NCBI RefSeq assembly: GCF_004363315.1
Contig: NZ_SNYL01000015.1
Coordinates: 1-61,081 of the forward strand
Direction of reading: 5' to 3'
DNA: 61,081 nt
Source of the DNA: Tepidicella xavieri
GTDB lineage: Bacteria; Pseudomonadota; Gammaproteobacteria; Burkholderiales; Burkholderiaceae_C
In this document: piece by piece, positions 1 to 8,711 of the stretch
Position numbering within the stretch: position 1 is the first letter of the stretch
Layout: each line of letters begins with the position of its first letter
Notes under the pieces: generated by a model
Told to the model about the DNA's origin: nothing
Seen by the model: only the letters and a program-made list of their open reading frames with translations
Databases searched by the model: none
Made by a program: the position numbers and the translations under genes

Positions 1-95
1 CAAAGCCCGTATACATCGGCGCCTCCAGACTCATCTGCTTCATGTCGCTATTGTCCCATCCCGGCAGTCTGGCAGGAAGGTTTTGCAGACCTTCC
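1..95 (-). mobile_element. End of an IS5-type insertion sequence (partial, runs off the window)
   Basis: The outer 21 bp form an imperfect hairpin: GGAAGGT (75-81) and ACCTTCC (89-95) are inverted around TTTGCAG. IS5-group elements begin with a GGAAGGT-type terminal repeat. Reading inward on the minus strand, a transposase-like start follows at base 43. The outer boundary is set at 95/96 because a recognisable EamA transporter C-terminus begins at once on the other side. Only the first ~95 bp of the element are present, so subgroup and completeness cannot be judged. Confidence 0.55.
2..43 (-). CDS. IS5-family transposase N-terminus (partial, 14 codons in window)
   Basis: On the minus strand an ATG at 43 opens a frame reading MKQMSLEAPMYTGF to the window edge. 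Starts of the MKQ(M/I)(S/T)(L/F) type followed by a Y-T-G-like step are typical of IS5-group DDE transposases. The start lies about 50 bp inside the proposed terminal repeat, as expected for such elements. None of the catalytic DDE residues are inside the window, so the call rests on the N-terminal motif and the neighbouring inverted repeat. Confidence 0.5.
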   Translation of the reverse strand, partial: MKQMSLEAPMYTGF

Positions 96-182
96 CTGAT
101 TTTGGGCGAACCCTTCAACGCCTGGGTGTTGGCCGGCACCGTGCTGGTGCTGGCCGGGGTGCTGTGGGTGAGCCGGCAGTGA
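96..182 (+). pseudogene. EamA/DMT transporter, C-terminal remnant cut by the IS
   Basis: The frame ending in TGA at 180-182 reads L-I-L-G-E-P-F-N-A-W-V-L-A-G and then a hydrophobic last helix ending W-V-S-R-Q. The LGEP motif before the final helix is a hallmark of EamA/DMT-family permeases. Upstream of base 96 the frame stays open but no longer resembles a permease; it crosses the IS terminal repeat. So only the last ~28 codons of a transporter gene survive here, 5' to the SDR gene. Substrate unknown. The rest of the gene may lie on the far side of the IS, outside this window. Confidence 0.55.
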
Positions 183-219
183 GAAGGTTTCTGAACGGAA
201 AAGGAAAAGGAGACGAACC

Positions 220-1014
220 ATGGATCTGGGAATCGCGGGCCGCTGGGCTTTGGTGTGTGGGGCCAGCAAGGGCCTGGGATGGGGGTGTGCGCAGGCGCTG
301 GCGCGCGAAGGCGTCCACCTGGTGATGGCCGCGCGTGGGGCCGAGGCGTTGGAGCAGGCTGCGGCTGTCTTGCGCGCCGAAACAGGCGTGCAGGTGTTGA
401 CCGTGGCGGCCGATGTGACCACGCCCGAAGGGCGGCAGGCGCTGTTTGCCGTCCCGGGCGGTCCGGGGCGGGCGTTCGATATCGTCGTGACCAACGCCGG
501 GGGGCCGCCGCCGGGGGATTTTCGTGAGTGGGGCCGCGACGCCTGGCTCCGGGCGATCGAAGCCAACATGCTCACGCCCATCGAGTTGATCAAGGCCACG
601 GTGGATGGCATGGCCGAGCGCGGGTTTGGCCGCATCGTCAACATCACCTCCAGCGCGGTGAAGGCGCCGATCGACATCCTGGGCTTGAGCAACGGCGCGC
701 GCAGCGGGCTGACCGGCTTCGTCGCGGGGGTGGCGCGCAGCGGCATCGCGGCCCGCGGCGTCACCATCAACAACTTGTTGCCCGGCAAGTTCGACACCGA
801 CCGTCTGCAGGCCACGCTGGCCGGCGCGGCCCAGAAATCGGGCAAGACCGTGGAGGAAGTGCGTGCCGCGCAAATGGCCCAGATTCCTGCCCGGCGCTTT
901 GGCACGCCGCAGGAGTTCGGCGCCATTTGCGCCTTTTTGTGCAGCGTGCAGGCGGGCTACATCACGGGGCAGAACATCTTGCCCGACGGTGGCGCTTTTC
1001 CCGGGACTTTCTGA
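220..1014 (+). CDS. SDR-family oxidoreductase with atypical active site
   Basis: A 264-residue single-domain short-chain dehydrogenase/reductase, FabG-like in length. The NAD(P)-binding glycine motif is CGASKGLG (residues 13-20), and NAGG lies in the next conserved segment. A serine-rich ITSS stretch precedes the catalytic region, but the usual YxxxK dyad is replaced by SNGAR, so Ser and Arg occupy the Tyr and Lys positions. The C-terminus (Y-I-T-G-Q and D-G-G) is normal for the family. An AGGAG at 208-212 supports the ATG at 220. The gene stands between a truncated and an intact EamA transporter gene, which gives no pathway. The fold is clear; substrate and catalytic activity are uncertain because of the altered dyad. 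Confidence 0.85.
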   Translation: MDLGIAGRWALVCGASKGLGWGCAQALAREGVHLVMAARGAEALEQAAAVLRAETGVQVLTVAADVTTPEGRQALFAVPGGPGRAFDIVVTNAGGPPPGDFREWGRDAWLRAIEANMLTPIELIKATVDGMAERGFGRIVNITSSAVKAPIDILGLSNGARSGLTGFVAGVARSGIAARGVTINNLLPGKFDTDRLQATLAGAAQKSGKTVEEVRAAQMAQIPARRFGTPQEFGAICAFLCSVQAGYITGQNILPDGGAFPGTF

Positions 1015-1041
1015 CGCGGCTGGCGGGCAGATGCGGCGCCC

Positions 1042-1962
1042 TCAGCGCCGCGACGACACCACGATGCCGGCGACGATGAGCGCAAACGCCACCCCGTGAA
1101 ACAGCCGGGGCGGCTCACCCAGGAACGCCAGCGACATGAGGGCGGCAAACAGCGGTGTCAGGTTGCTGAAAAAACCGGCCACGGTGGGGCCCGCCCGCTG
1201 CACGCCGGCGCCCCAGCAGCGGTAAGCCAGCAGGGAAGGGCCAATGGCCACGAACACCAGAATCGCCGCCAGCGCCCAGCTCCACTCGATATGCGCCTGC
1301 CCTTGGCTGCCCAGCCAGAGCCATTCGCCAGCGGTCAGCACCGAAGCGCTCACCAGGCCCAGCGCCGTCTGCGCCAGCAGGAAGGCAGCCCAGTCGTTGC
1401 GGATGTCGCTGGCTTCGTCGCGTTGGGTCAGCAGCCAGCTGTAGCTGGCCCAGACGAAGGCGGCCAGCAGCATCCAGGCGTCTCCGGGCACCCACTGCAA
1501 CTCGCGCACCCGGCCCAGATCGCCCTGGGTCAGCACCACCAGCACCCCGAGCAGCGAGCAGCCCGCCCCCAGCAGCGCGCTGCGCCGGATCGGCGCCTGA
1601 AAGAACAGCCGGCCCACGAGCAGCATCCACACGGGCATGCTGGCCGCCACCAGGGTCACGTTGATGGGGGTGGAGGTCCGCAGCGCCAGATATTGCAGCA
1701 TGTTGTAGCTGGCAATCGACAGCAGGCCCAGCAAAGCGTAGCGCTTCCAGTGCCGCCACAAAGGGCTGCCCCGCCGCAGCACCCAGCCCGCCAGGGGCAG
1801 CAGGATCAGCAGCACCAGCACCCAGCGCAGGAAGTTGAAGGTGACGGGGGGAATCCAAGGCGCGGCGATGCGGCCGACCACCGCGTTGCCTGCCCACATG
1901 AGGGGCGGGACGAGCAGCAGGCCCGCGGTGGACCAGTTCAGAGGGGGGTGGGACGAAGACAT
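1042..1962 (-). CDS. EamA/DMT-family transporter
   Basis: A 306-residue inner-membrane protein with about ten hydrophobic segments arranged as two EamA repeats of five helices. The first repeat starts near residue 14 (LLLVPPLMWAGNAVVGR) and holds the NPP/PP-type turn of the family. The second ends with an LGEPPRLFHG motif and a last helix with VAGIVVSSRR. Such permeases usually export small metabolites or amino acids; no substrate can be read from sequence. The ATG at 1962 (MSSSHPP) was chosen because the open frame further upstream is not membrane-protein-like and overlaps the divergent quinone reductase gene. It converges on the SDR gene with a 27-bp gap. Confidence 0.85.
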   Translation of the reverse strand: MSSSHPPLNWSTAGLLLVPPLMWAGNAVVGRIAAPWIPPVTFNFLRWVLVLLILLPLAGWVLRRGSPLWRHWKRYALLGLLSIASYNMLQYLALRTSTPINVTLVAASMPVWMLLVGRLFFQAPIRRSALLGAGCSLLGVLVVLTQGDLGRVRELQWVPGDAWMLLAAFVWASYSWLLTQRDEASDIRNDWAAFLLAQTALGLVSASVLTAGEWLWLGSQGQAHIEWSWALAAILVFVAIGPSLLAYRCWGAGVQRAGPTVAGFFSNLTPLFAALMSLAFLGEPPRLFHGVAFALIVAGIVVSSRR

Positions 1963-2064
1963 CCCCACAAATGTAACAAGCCGGACACCCCTGAGTGGCC
2001 CTAGGGGCTGCAAAGCCTGCGGCTTCGTGGCACCATCATGCCCGTTTGCCAACCAGGAGCCCGC

Positions 2065-3060
2065 ATGAACAGCCCCATGACCCGCGCCGTGCAGATCGAC
2101 CAGCCCGGCGGCCCCGAGCAGATGCGCATCGTCCAAGTGCCCGTGGGGGAGCCCGGGCCGGGCGAAGTGCGCATCCGCCACCACGCCATTGGCCTGAATT
2201 TCATCGACGTGTACCAACGCTCGGGCCTGTACCCTTTGCCGATGCCTTTGCGGCTGGGCATGGAAGGGGCCGGGGTGATCGAGGCCGTGGGCGAAGGCGT
2301 GAGCCACCTGCGCGTCGGCGACAGGGCGGCCTACGCCAGCCAGCCCCCCGGCAGCTACTGCGACGCGCGCGTCATGCCCGCCATGAACGTCTGCCGCCTG
2401 CCGGACGCCATTGCCTTTGAAGAAGGGGCGGCCATGATGCTCAAGGGGCTCACGGCCCAGTACCTGCTCAAGCACTGCAAGCCGGTAGAGGGTTTGCAGC
2501 CTGGCGATTTCGTGCTGTTCCATGCCGCTGCCGGGGGGGTGGGCCTGATCGCTTGCCAATGGGCTCGGGCGCTGGGGCTGCAGTTGATCGGCACGGCCGG
2601 CTCGGACGAGAAATGCGAGCTGGCCCGGGCCAACGGCGCGGCGCATGTCATCAATTACCGCACCGAAGACTTCGCGGCCCGGGTCAAGGCGATCACCGGG
2701 GGCAAGGGCGTGAAGGTGGTGTACGACTCGGTCGGCAAGGACACCTGGGACGCCTCGCTGGACTGCCTGGCTCCATTTGGCCTGATGGTGACCTTTGGCA
2801 ACGCTTCAGGGCCGGTGCCGCCGTTTGCCCCGGCCGTGCTGGCGGCCAAAGGGTCCATCTACGTGACGCGCCAGACCCTGTTCAGCCACATCACCAGCCG
2901 CGAGCGCACCCAGGCCATGGCCGACGACCTGTTCGCGGTGGTCGCTTCCGGCCAGGTGAAGATCCATGTGGCGCAGCGCTATCCGCTGGAGCAGGTGCAA
3001 GCAGCCCATCGCAGCCTCGAAGCCCGCCAGACCATCGGCTCGACGGTGCTCATTCCGTGA
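2065..3060 (+). CDS. NADPH:quinone oxidoreductase (zinc-independent MDR family)
   Basis: A 331-residue medium-chain reductase of the QorA type. The N-terminal GroES-like domain has the GLNFIDVYQRSGLYP signature (near residue 46), and the Rossmann domain has AAAGGVGLIACQWA (near residue 150). Zinc-binding cysteines of alcohol dehydrogenases are absent, as expected for quinone reductases. It would reduce quinones with NADPH in the cytoplasm. The ATG at 2065 is preceded by AGGAG six bases upstream; an ATG at 2038 lacks such a site. It is divergent from the EamA transporter gene, with about 100 bp between the starts. Confidence 0.88.
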   Translation: MNSPMTRAVQIDQPGGPEQMRIVQVPVGEPGPGEVRIRHHAIGLNFIDVYQRSGLYPLPMPLRLGMEGAGVIEAVGEGVSHLRVGDRAAYASQPPGSYCDARVMPAMNVCRLPDAIAFEEGAAMMLKGLTAQYLLKHCKPVEGLQPGDFVLFHAAAGGVGLIACQWARALGLQLIGTAGSDEKCELARANGAAHVINYRTEDFAARVKAITGGKGVKVVYDSVGKDTWDASLDCLAPFGLMVTFGNASGPVPPFAPAVLAAKGSIYVTRQTLFSHITSRERTQAMADDLFAVVASGQVKIHVAQRYPLEQVQAAHRSLEARQTIGSTVLIP

Positions 3061-3099
3061 CGGCTGTCACGCGCTGGGTCAGACCCCCGTGAATTCCGG

Positions 3100-3115
3100 A
3101 CGTCTTGTAAGACGT
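3100..3115. repeat. 7-bp perfect inverted repeat in the chemoreceptor leader
   Basis: ACGTCTT (3100-3106) and AAGACGT (3109-3115) are exact inverted copies around GT, about 45 bp before the chemoreceptor start. It could be an operator or a small hairpin; no poly-T follows, so it is not a terminator for the upstream gene. No regulator can be assigned. Confidence 0.3.
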
Positions 3116-3161
3116 TGAGATATCGGCGACAATTTTGTCCAAGACAAAGTTGGGAACGCCG

Positions 3162-4613
3162 ATGCGTGCATCAGAAGAATCCGGGCGCGAAGACGCCATT
3201 CACCCGCTGGATGCGCAGCGCCGGCGGGGTGACAAGCTGCTGCGCCTGCCCTTGCTGCTGTATGCGGCGGTGGCCGTGGCGCTGGGGGTGGCGTTTCCCA
3301 ACCCGGTGATGTCGCTGCCGGCGGTGCTGGGTTGGGCGCTGGCGCTGATGGCGCCGGGCTTGTTGGCCACGGTGGTGTGGCGTGGCAAGCTGGCTGCGCG
3401 CCTGGTCGTGGCGTTGTCGCTCTCCGCCCTCGTGGCGCTGCACATCCAGCTCAGCGCCGGGATGATCGAATTCCACTTCGGCGTCTTCGTCACTCTGGCC
3501 TTGCTGATGGTCTATCTGGACTGGCGGCCCATCGTGCTGTCGGCGGCCTTTTTCGCGGTGCATCACCTGCTGTTTGACCGCTTGCAGGCGGCGGGCTTCG
3601 GCGTCTATTGCCTGACGCAGCCACACTTGGGCATCGTTTTCATCCATGCCGGCTATGTGGTGGCGCAAACCGCCTTCGAGGTGCTGTTCGTCTCGCGCCT
3701 GTCGCGCACGGTGCGCGACAACGCCGAAGTGGCGCAGTTGGCCGAGCGCATGAGCGAGGGGGAGCGCATCGCGCTGGACGTGCAGCATGTGGCTGTTCGC
3801 GCCCCCATGGCGGTGGAGCTCAAGAGCATTCTGGGGCGCATGGCTGCCGTCATGACCACGGTGCGGCAGACGAGCGATCACATCCTGTCGGCCAGCGCCG
3901 AGATCGCTTCAGGCAACCGGGATTTGAGCGAGCGCACCGAAAGAGCGGCCAGTCACCTGGCCCTGACCAGTTCCCATGTCGATACCCTGACGGCCACCGT
4001 GCGCCAAAGCGCTGAAGCCGCGCAGCAGGCCAGCCATTTGGCCGGTGAGGCGGCGCAGGTGGCGCAGCGTGGCGGCGCCGTGGTGGGCGACGTGGTGCAA
4101 ACCATGGACGCCTTGCACGCGGGCAGCCGGCGCATGGCCGAAATCATCGGCGTCATCGACGGCATCGCGTTCCAGACCAACATCCTGGCTTTGAATGCGG
4201 CGGTGGAAGCGGCCCGCGCCGGCGAGCAAGGCCGGGGCTTTGCCGTGGTGGCGGCCGAGGTGCGCAGCCTGGCCCAGCGCAGCGCGCAGGCCGCCCGCGA
4301 GATCAAGCAGCTCATCGATGAGAGCGTCAATCAGGTGGCCGCCGGCAACGAGCGGGCGCAGTCCGCAGGCGCCACCATGAAGGATGTGGTGGACAGTGTG
4401 CAGCGCGTCTCCGAGATGCTGGCCGCCATCGCCGCCTCGGCCCGCGAGCAGAGCGACAGCATCGCCCAGGTCAATGGCGCCGTGGGCGAGTTGGACCAGA
4501 TGACGCAGCAAAACGCGGCGTTGGTGGAGCAAAGTTCGGCAGCCGCCGAAAGCCTCCGCGACCAGGCACAGCGCCTGGCACAAATGGTGACGACGTTCCG
4601 CTTGGCCGGCTGA
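3162..4613 (+). CDS. Methyl-accepting chemotaxis protein with six-helix membrane sensor, no HAMP
   Basis: A 483-residue chemoreceptor. Residues ~20-185 hold six closely spaced hydrophobic helices with histidines inside or beside them (HIQLS, VHHLLF, FIHAGY); there is no large periplasmic domain. A short linker leads straight into the cytoplasmic signalling coiled coil. Its hairpin tip has the highly conserved segment around [21 protein letters not shown], followed by [19 protein letters not shown]. There is no C-terminal xWxxF pentapeptide. The receptor probably senses a membrane-soluble or intramembrane cue such as redox or respiratory state (inference). ATG 3162 is preferred; an in-frame TTG at 3135 is an alternative start with a weaker ribosome site. 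Confidence 0.88.
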   Translation: MRASEESGREDAIHPLDAQRRRGDKLLRLPLLLYAAVAVALGVAFPNPVMSLPAVLGWALALMAPGLLATVVWRGKLAARLVVALSLSALVALHIQLSAGMIEFHFGVFVTLALLMVYLDWRPIVLSAAFFAVHHLLFDRLQAAGFGVYCLTQPHLGIVFIHAGYVVAQTAFEVLFVSRLSRTVRDNAEVAQLAERMSEGERIALDVQHVAVRAPMAVELKSILGRMAAVMTTVRQTSDHILSASAEIASGNRDLSERTERAASHLALTSSHVDTLTATVRQSAEAAQQASHLAGEAAQVAQRGGAVVGDVVQTMDALHAGSRRMAEIIGVIDGIAFQTNILALNAAVEAARAGEQGRGFAVVAAEVRSLAQRSAQAAREIKQLIDESVNQVAAGNERAQSAGATMKDVVDSVQRVSEMLAAIAASAREQSDSIAQVNGAVGELDQMTQQNAALVEQSSAAAESLRDQAQRLAQMVTTFRLAG

Positions 4614-4659
4614 GCGCCAGTCTGGTCGGACTCACGGGGGCGGGCGCGAGGTGCCGGCT

Positions 4660-5115
4660 TCAGCGCGTTGGGGCGCGTTCGCACCAATAGGCCAGCTCGT
4701 GGTGCCGCAGCGGCTCGCGGATCACCTGCAGGCCCGTGAAGCCATGAGGGCCGCGGGGATCGTTTTGCGGCAGATAAAACGCCTGATGCATCAAGTAGGG
4801 CTCACCGGAGAACACGCCATAGGTGCGCACCTTCACGCCAGCGCCCGGCTCCGGGGGCAGGCGGTTGATCACCTCCAGCACGAAAGAAGCCCCTTCCAGC
4901 AGGGGCGTGACGGCGTCGGTCTGGCTGCCCGGGGCGATGGTGAAGGTGCGGGTGGCGCCCGCGAAACTCACGTGGCACTGAATGTTTTGTGCGCTGGCCA
5001 CCCCCGCCACAGCGCCGAGCATGGCGAACCACAGACCGGCTGCCCAGCGTCCCCGTGGGCGGGTGACGATAGGCCGCCGGAGGCACGAAGTGGGGCGGGC
5101 AGAGGGGCTGGACAT
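4660..5115 (-). CDS. Secreted hypothetical protein downstream of lspA
   Basis: A 151-residue protein of unknown function. A basic N-terminus (CLRRPIVTRPRGR) leads to a hydrophobic stretch (WAAGLWFAMLGAVAGVASA) and a likely signal-peptidase I site after ASA, so the mature protein should be periplasmic, about 110 residues. It keeps two cysteines (near QNIQC and YWCER) that could form a disulfide. It starts 25 bp after the lspA stop on the same strand and is probably the last gene of the ribF-ileS-lspA operon. ATG 5115 was chosen because it gives a clean signal peptide; the frame is open to 5172, inside lspA. No known domain recognised. Confidence 0.65.
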   Translation of the reverse strand: MSSPSARPTSCLRRPIVTRPRGRWAAGLWFAMLGAVAGVASAQNIQCHVSFAGATRTFTIAPGSQTDAVTPLLEGASFVLEVINRLPPEPGAGVKVRTYGVFSGEPYLMHQAFYLPQNDPRGPHGFTGLQVIREPLRHHELAYWCERAPTR

Positions 5116-5140
5116 GCAAGGGGCAGGGCGGGATGCACGG

Positions 5141-5650
5141 TCAGCGCGAGCGCCGCACGCGCAGGATTTCATCCAATATTAACCCGATTGCTCCGATCGT
5201 GATGGCGACATCGGCCAGATTGAAGGCGGGAAAGTGGCCGCCACGAAACACCGGCGCCAGCCAGCGCCAGTGGAAGTCCAGCATGTCCACCACATAGCCG
5301 TGGACGAGCCGGTCGATCACATTACCCACCGCCCCGCCCATGATGCAGGCCAGCGAGAAGGCAAACAGCTTCTGGTTGTGGTGCGAACGCAACATCCAGA
5401 GGATGAACACCGTCGCGGCCACCCCCACCGCGGTGAAGAACCAGCGCTGCCAGCCGCCTGCCGTGGCCAGAAAGGAGAAGGCCGCCCCGGTGTTGTGCAC
5501 CCGAACGATGTTGAAAAACGAGGTGACATAGGTGGATTCGCCCGGTCGGTAGAAGCTGACGATCCACCATTTGGTGGCCTGATCGGCCAGCAGAATGGCA
5601 AACGCCAGGCCCAGCCAGACCAGCATCCCCTTGGAAGACGGTTTGCCCAT
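5141..5650 (-). CDS. lspA: Lipoprotein signal peptidase (signal peptidase II)
   Basis: A 169-residue inner-membrane aspartyl protease that removes the signal peptide of prolipoproteins after lipid attachment. Four membrane helices are visible. The family motifs are present: DQATKWWI near residue 22, [33 protein letters not shown] with the first catalytic Asp, and [11 protein letters not shown] with the second. Length is normal. The ATG at 5650 lies 16 bp after the ileS stop, so the two are co-transcribed, the usual betaproteobacterial arrangement. Confidence 0.97.
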   Translation of the reverse strand: MGKPSSKGMLVWLGLAFAILLADQATKWWIVSFYRPGESTYVTSFFNIVRVHNTGAAFSFLATAGGWQRWFFTAVGVAATVFILWMLRSHHNQKLFAFSLACIMGGAVGNVIDRLVHGYVVDMLDFHWRWLAPVFRGGHFPAFNLADVAITIGAIGLILDEILRVRRSR

Positions 5651-5666
5651 GCGCCGCCTGCCTCCG

Positions 5667-8567
5667 TCAAGCCACGGTGCGGGTTTCCCCGGCGCCAAAC
5701 AGGTTGCTGGTGCAGCGGCCGCACAGCTCGGGGTGGGCGGGGTCGTGCCCCACGTCGTCGCGCCAGTGCCAGCAGCGGGCGCATTTGACGCCGCTCGACG
5801 GCTGCACGTCGACCGCCAGTTCCGTGCCCGGTTGCAAGTCCACGGACGAGACGATGAATACAAACTTCAGGTCGGCCCCCAGGCTGGAGAGCAGGGCAAA
5901 ATCTTCCGGCGCGGCCCGCAGCGTCACGTGCGCTTGCAGGGACGAACCCACCTGCCCCTGTTCCCGCACCGCCTCGATGGCCTTGTTGACCGCGGCCCGC
6001 ACTTGTAGGATGCGCGTCCACTTGGCCAGCAAGGCGGCGTTGGGCGTATCCAGCGGCAGGAAGGTTTCGGTGAAGATGGAAGGCGAGCCATTGATCGGCG
6101 TGCCGATCAGCGCCCAGGCTTCCTCGGCGGTGAAGCTCAGGAACGGTGCCATCCAGCGCAGCATGGCATGCGTGATCTGGTGCAATGCCGTCTGGGCGCT
6201 GCGCCGCGCCAGGCTTTGGGGCGCGGTGGTGTAGAGCCGGTCTTTCAGTGCGTCCAGGTAGAAGGCGCCTAGGTCTTCGGAGCAATAGACCTGCAATTTG
6301 GCCACCACGGGGTGGAATTCGTAAGCGTCGTAGTGGGCCAGGATCTCGGCTTGCAGTTCGGCCGCGCGGCTCAAGGCATAGCGGTCGATTTCCAGCATCT
6401 GGTCGGCAGGCACGGCGTCCTTGGCCGGGTCGAAGTCGCTGATGTTGGCCAGCAGGAAGCGCAAGGTGTTGCGGATGCGGCGGTAGGCGTCCACCACGCG
6501 GGCCAGGATCTTGTCGTCGATGCCCAGGTCGCCGGAGTAGTCGGTGGAGGCGACCCATAGCCGGATGATCTCGGCCCCTAGCTTGGAGCTGACTTGCTGC
6601 GGGGCCACCACGTTGCCCACGCTTTTGCTCATCTTGCGGCCCTGGCCATCCACGGTGAAGCCATGGGTGAGCAAGCCTTTGTAGGGGGCGCGGCCGTACA
6701 TTGCGCAGGCCGTCAGCAGCGAGGAATGGAACCAGCCGCGGTGCTGGTCATGGCCTTCCAGGTACAGGTCGGCCTCGGGCCCGCTGTCGTGGCCGGCACC
6801 CGCATGGCTGCCTTTGAGAACCGTGGTGTGCGTGGTGCCCGAGTCGAACCACACCTCCAGGATGTCGGTGCTTTTGGTGTACTGGGCCGGGTCGGTCGCG
6901 TCGCCGATGCGCTGCAGGATCTCGGCCGTGGTGAGCTTGCTCCAGGCTTCGATGCCGCCGGCCTCCACCACCTGGGCGGCCAGGTCGATGATCTCGGGTG
7001 TGCGCGGGTGCGGCTCGCCGCTGTCCACGTGCAGCAGGAAAGGCAGGGGCACGCCCCAGCTGCGCTGGCGGCTGATGCACCAGTCGGGCCGGTTGGCGAT
7101 CATGTCGCGCAATCGGGCGCGGCCGTTCTCGGGGTAGAACTGCGTGTGGTCGATGGCCTCCAGCGCCATCTGGCGCAGCGTCTTGGGGGCCTTGTCGGTG
7201 GTGAAGATGCCCTCGCCCTCGTCCATGCGCACGAACCACTGGGCGGCTGCGCGGTAGATCACCGGCGTCTTGTGGCGCCAGCAGTGCGGGTAGCTGTGGG
7301 TGATGGTCTCGGTGGCGAAGAGCCGGGCATGCTCGCGCAGCGTCTCGATGATCGCCGGGTAGGCCTTCCAGATGTTCTGGCCGCCGAACAGCGGCAAGCT
7401 TTCCTCATAGTGGCCGTTGCCCTGCACGGGGTTGAGGATCTGGTCGTAGGCCAGACCATGAGCGACGCAGGCGTTGAAATCCTCCACGCCGTAGGCGGGC
7501 GCCGAGTGCACGATGCCGGTGCCGTCATCAGCGGTGGCGTAGTCGGCCAGATAGACGGGCGAGAGCCGGTCGTAGCCCGGGTGCACGTGGGCCAGCGGGT
7601 GGTGAAAACGGATCATCTCCAGCGCACGGCCCTGGGTGGTGGCCAGCACGCGGCCTTCCAGGCCGTAGCGCTTCAGGCAGGCTTCGACCAGCGGCTCGGC
7701 CAGCACCAGCAGGCCGCGTGGGGTTTCCACCAGCGCGTAGACGATCTCGGGGTTGAGGTTGAGCGCCTGGTTGGCGGGGATGGTCCAGGCGGTGGTGGTC
7801 CAGATCACCGCATACATCGGCCGGCCTTCCAGGCCCTCGGGGCTGCCATGGGGCAGGCCGGTGTCGCGGAAGAAGGCTTGCAGCAGCTTGGCCGGCTCTG
7901 CGCACAGAAAGCCCACGTCCAGCGTCTGGCTCTTCTTGTCCTGGTATTCGATCTCGAACTCGGCCAGCGACGAGCCACAGTCGAAGCACCAGTACACGGG
8001 CTTCAAGCCGCGGTAAACGAAGCCGCGCTCCATCACACGCTTGAAGGCGCGGATCTCGTTGGCCTCGGTCACGAAGTCCATCGTGCGATAGGGCCGGTCC
8101 CACTGGCCCAGCACGCCCAGGCGCTTGAAGTCGGCCATTTGCTGGGCGATCTGCTCGGTGGCAAATGCCCGGGCCTTGGCCTGCATCTCGTCGCGGCTCA
8201 GGCCCCGGCCATGGAGTTTTTCGATGGCGTTTTCGATCGGCAGGCCATGGCAGTCCCAGCCGGGAATGTATTGCGCGTCGAAGCCGGCGAGCTGGCGCGC
8301 CTTGACGATCATGTCCTTGAGCACCTTGTTGACGGCATGCCCGATGTGGATCTGTCCATTGGCGTATGGCGGGCCGTCGTGCAGCACGAATTTGGGCGCG
8401 CCGACGCGGGCGGCACGCAGGCGCTGGTAAATGCCTTGCTCGTCCCACTGCTGCACCCAGCCCGGCTCGCGCTGGGGCAGGTTGCCGCGCATGGGGAATG
8501 GGGTGTCGGGCAGGTTGAGGGTGTGGCTGTAGTCGGTGCCGCTAGCGGCGGGGGCGGTGTCGGACAT
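5667..8567 (-). CDS. ileS: Isoleucyl-tRNA synthetase
   Basis: A 966-residue class Ia aminoacyl-tRNA synthetase charging tRNA-Ile. The HIGH motif is at about residues 74-77 ([11 protein letters not shown]) and the KMSKS loop is in [10 protein letters not shown] near residue 625. The editing (CP1) domain lies between them with its conserved threonine-rich segment ([11 protein letters not shown]). The C-terminus carries a zinc-binding module with [10 protein letters not shown] and CGRC. This is the bacterial, not the eukaryote-like, form. The start at 8567 (MSDTAPAAS) follows the 145-bp gap after ribF; the frame is open further upstream but into a repeat-containing spacer. Confidence 0.97.
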   Translation of the reverse strand: MSDTAPAASGTDYSHTLNLPDTPFPMRGNLPQREPGWVQQWDEQGIYQRLRAARVGAPKFVLHDGPPYANGQIHIGHAVNKVLKDMIVKARQLAGFDAQYIPGWDCHGLPIENAIEKLHGRGLSRDEMQAKARAFATEQIAQQMADFKRLGVLGQWDRPYRTMDFVTEANEIRAFKRVMERGFVYRGLKPVYWCFDCGSSLAEFEIEYQDKKSQTLDVGFLCAEPAKLLQAFFRDTGLPHGSPEGLEGRPMYAVIWTTTAWTIPANQALNLNPEIVYALVETPRGLLVLAEPLVEACLKRYGLEGRVLATTQGRALEMIRFHHPLAHVHPGYDRLSPVYLADYATADDGTGIVHSAPAYGVEDFNACVAHGLAYDQILNPVQGNGHYEESLPLFGGQNIWKAYPAIIETLREHARLFATETITHSYPHCWRHKTPVIYRAAAQWFVRMDEGEGIFTTDKAPKTLRQMALEAIDHTQFYPENGRARLRDMIANRPDWCISRQRSWGVPLPFLLHVDSGEPHPRTPEIIDLAAQVVEAGGIEAWSKLTTAEILQRIGDATDPAQYTKSTDILEVWFDSGTTHTTVLKGSHAGAGHDSGPEADLYLEGHDQHRGWFHSSLLTACAMYGRAPYKGLLTHGFTVDGQGRKMSKSVGNVVAPQQVSSKLGAEIIRLWVASTDYSGDLGIDDKILARVVDAYRRIRNTLRFLLANISDFDPAKDAVPADQMLEIDRYALSRAAELQAEILAHYDAYEFHPVVAKLQVYCSEDLGAFYLDALKDRLYTTAPQSLARRSAQTALHQITHAMLRWMAPFLSFTAEEAWALIGTPINGSPSIFTETFLPLDTPNAALLAKWTRILQVRAAVNKAIEAVREQGQVGSSLQAHVTLRAAPEDFALLSSLGADLKFVFIVSSVDLQPGTELAVDVQPSSGVKCARCWHWRDDVGHDPAHPELCGRCTSNLFGAGETRTVA

Positions 8568-8596
8568 GGCGGTGTTCGGCAAATCGAAAGTGGGGC

Positions 8597-8663
8597 TCGA
8601 CAGGCTCGACCCACTCCACACAGGGCAGGGCGATGAGGGGGCCGCGCATCCCGAGCCTGTCGA
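8597..8663. repeat. REP-like inverted repeat between ribF and ileS
   Basis: TCGACAGGCTCG (8597-8608) and CGAGCCTGTCGA (8652-8663) are exact 12-bp inverted copies about 43 bp apart. The GACAGGCTC core belongs to a short palindromic repeat widespread in intergenic DNA of beta- and gammaproteobacteria. Folded in RNA it would make a long stem in the ribF-ileS message and could affect transcript processing or differential expression (inference). Confidence 0.5.
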
Positions 8664-8711
8664 AGGCTGCGCAACCGCGCCCGGACCGAGCGGCCCAGGC
8701 AGCGGGCAGGG

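Noticed and set aside
3064-3081. CTGTCAC followed by GGGTCA-like word before the chemoreceptor
   Set aside because: Looks like a Pho unit, but the second unit is not in 11-bp phase; taken as chance.
6594-8636. Long open frame (680 codons) on the plus strand opposite ileS
   Set aside because: It mirrors the codon phase of ileS, has no domain, and the ileS protein is complete; long antisense frames are expected at this GC content.
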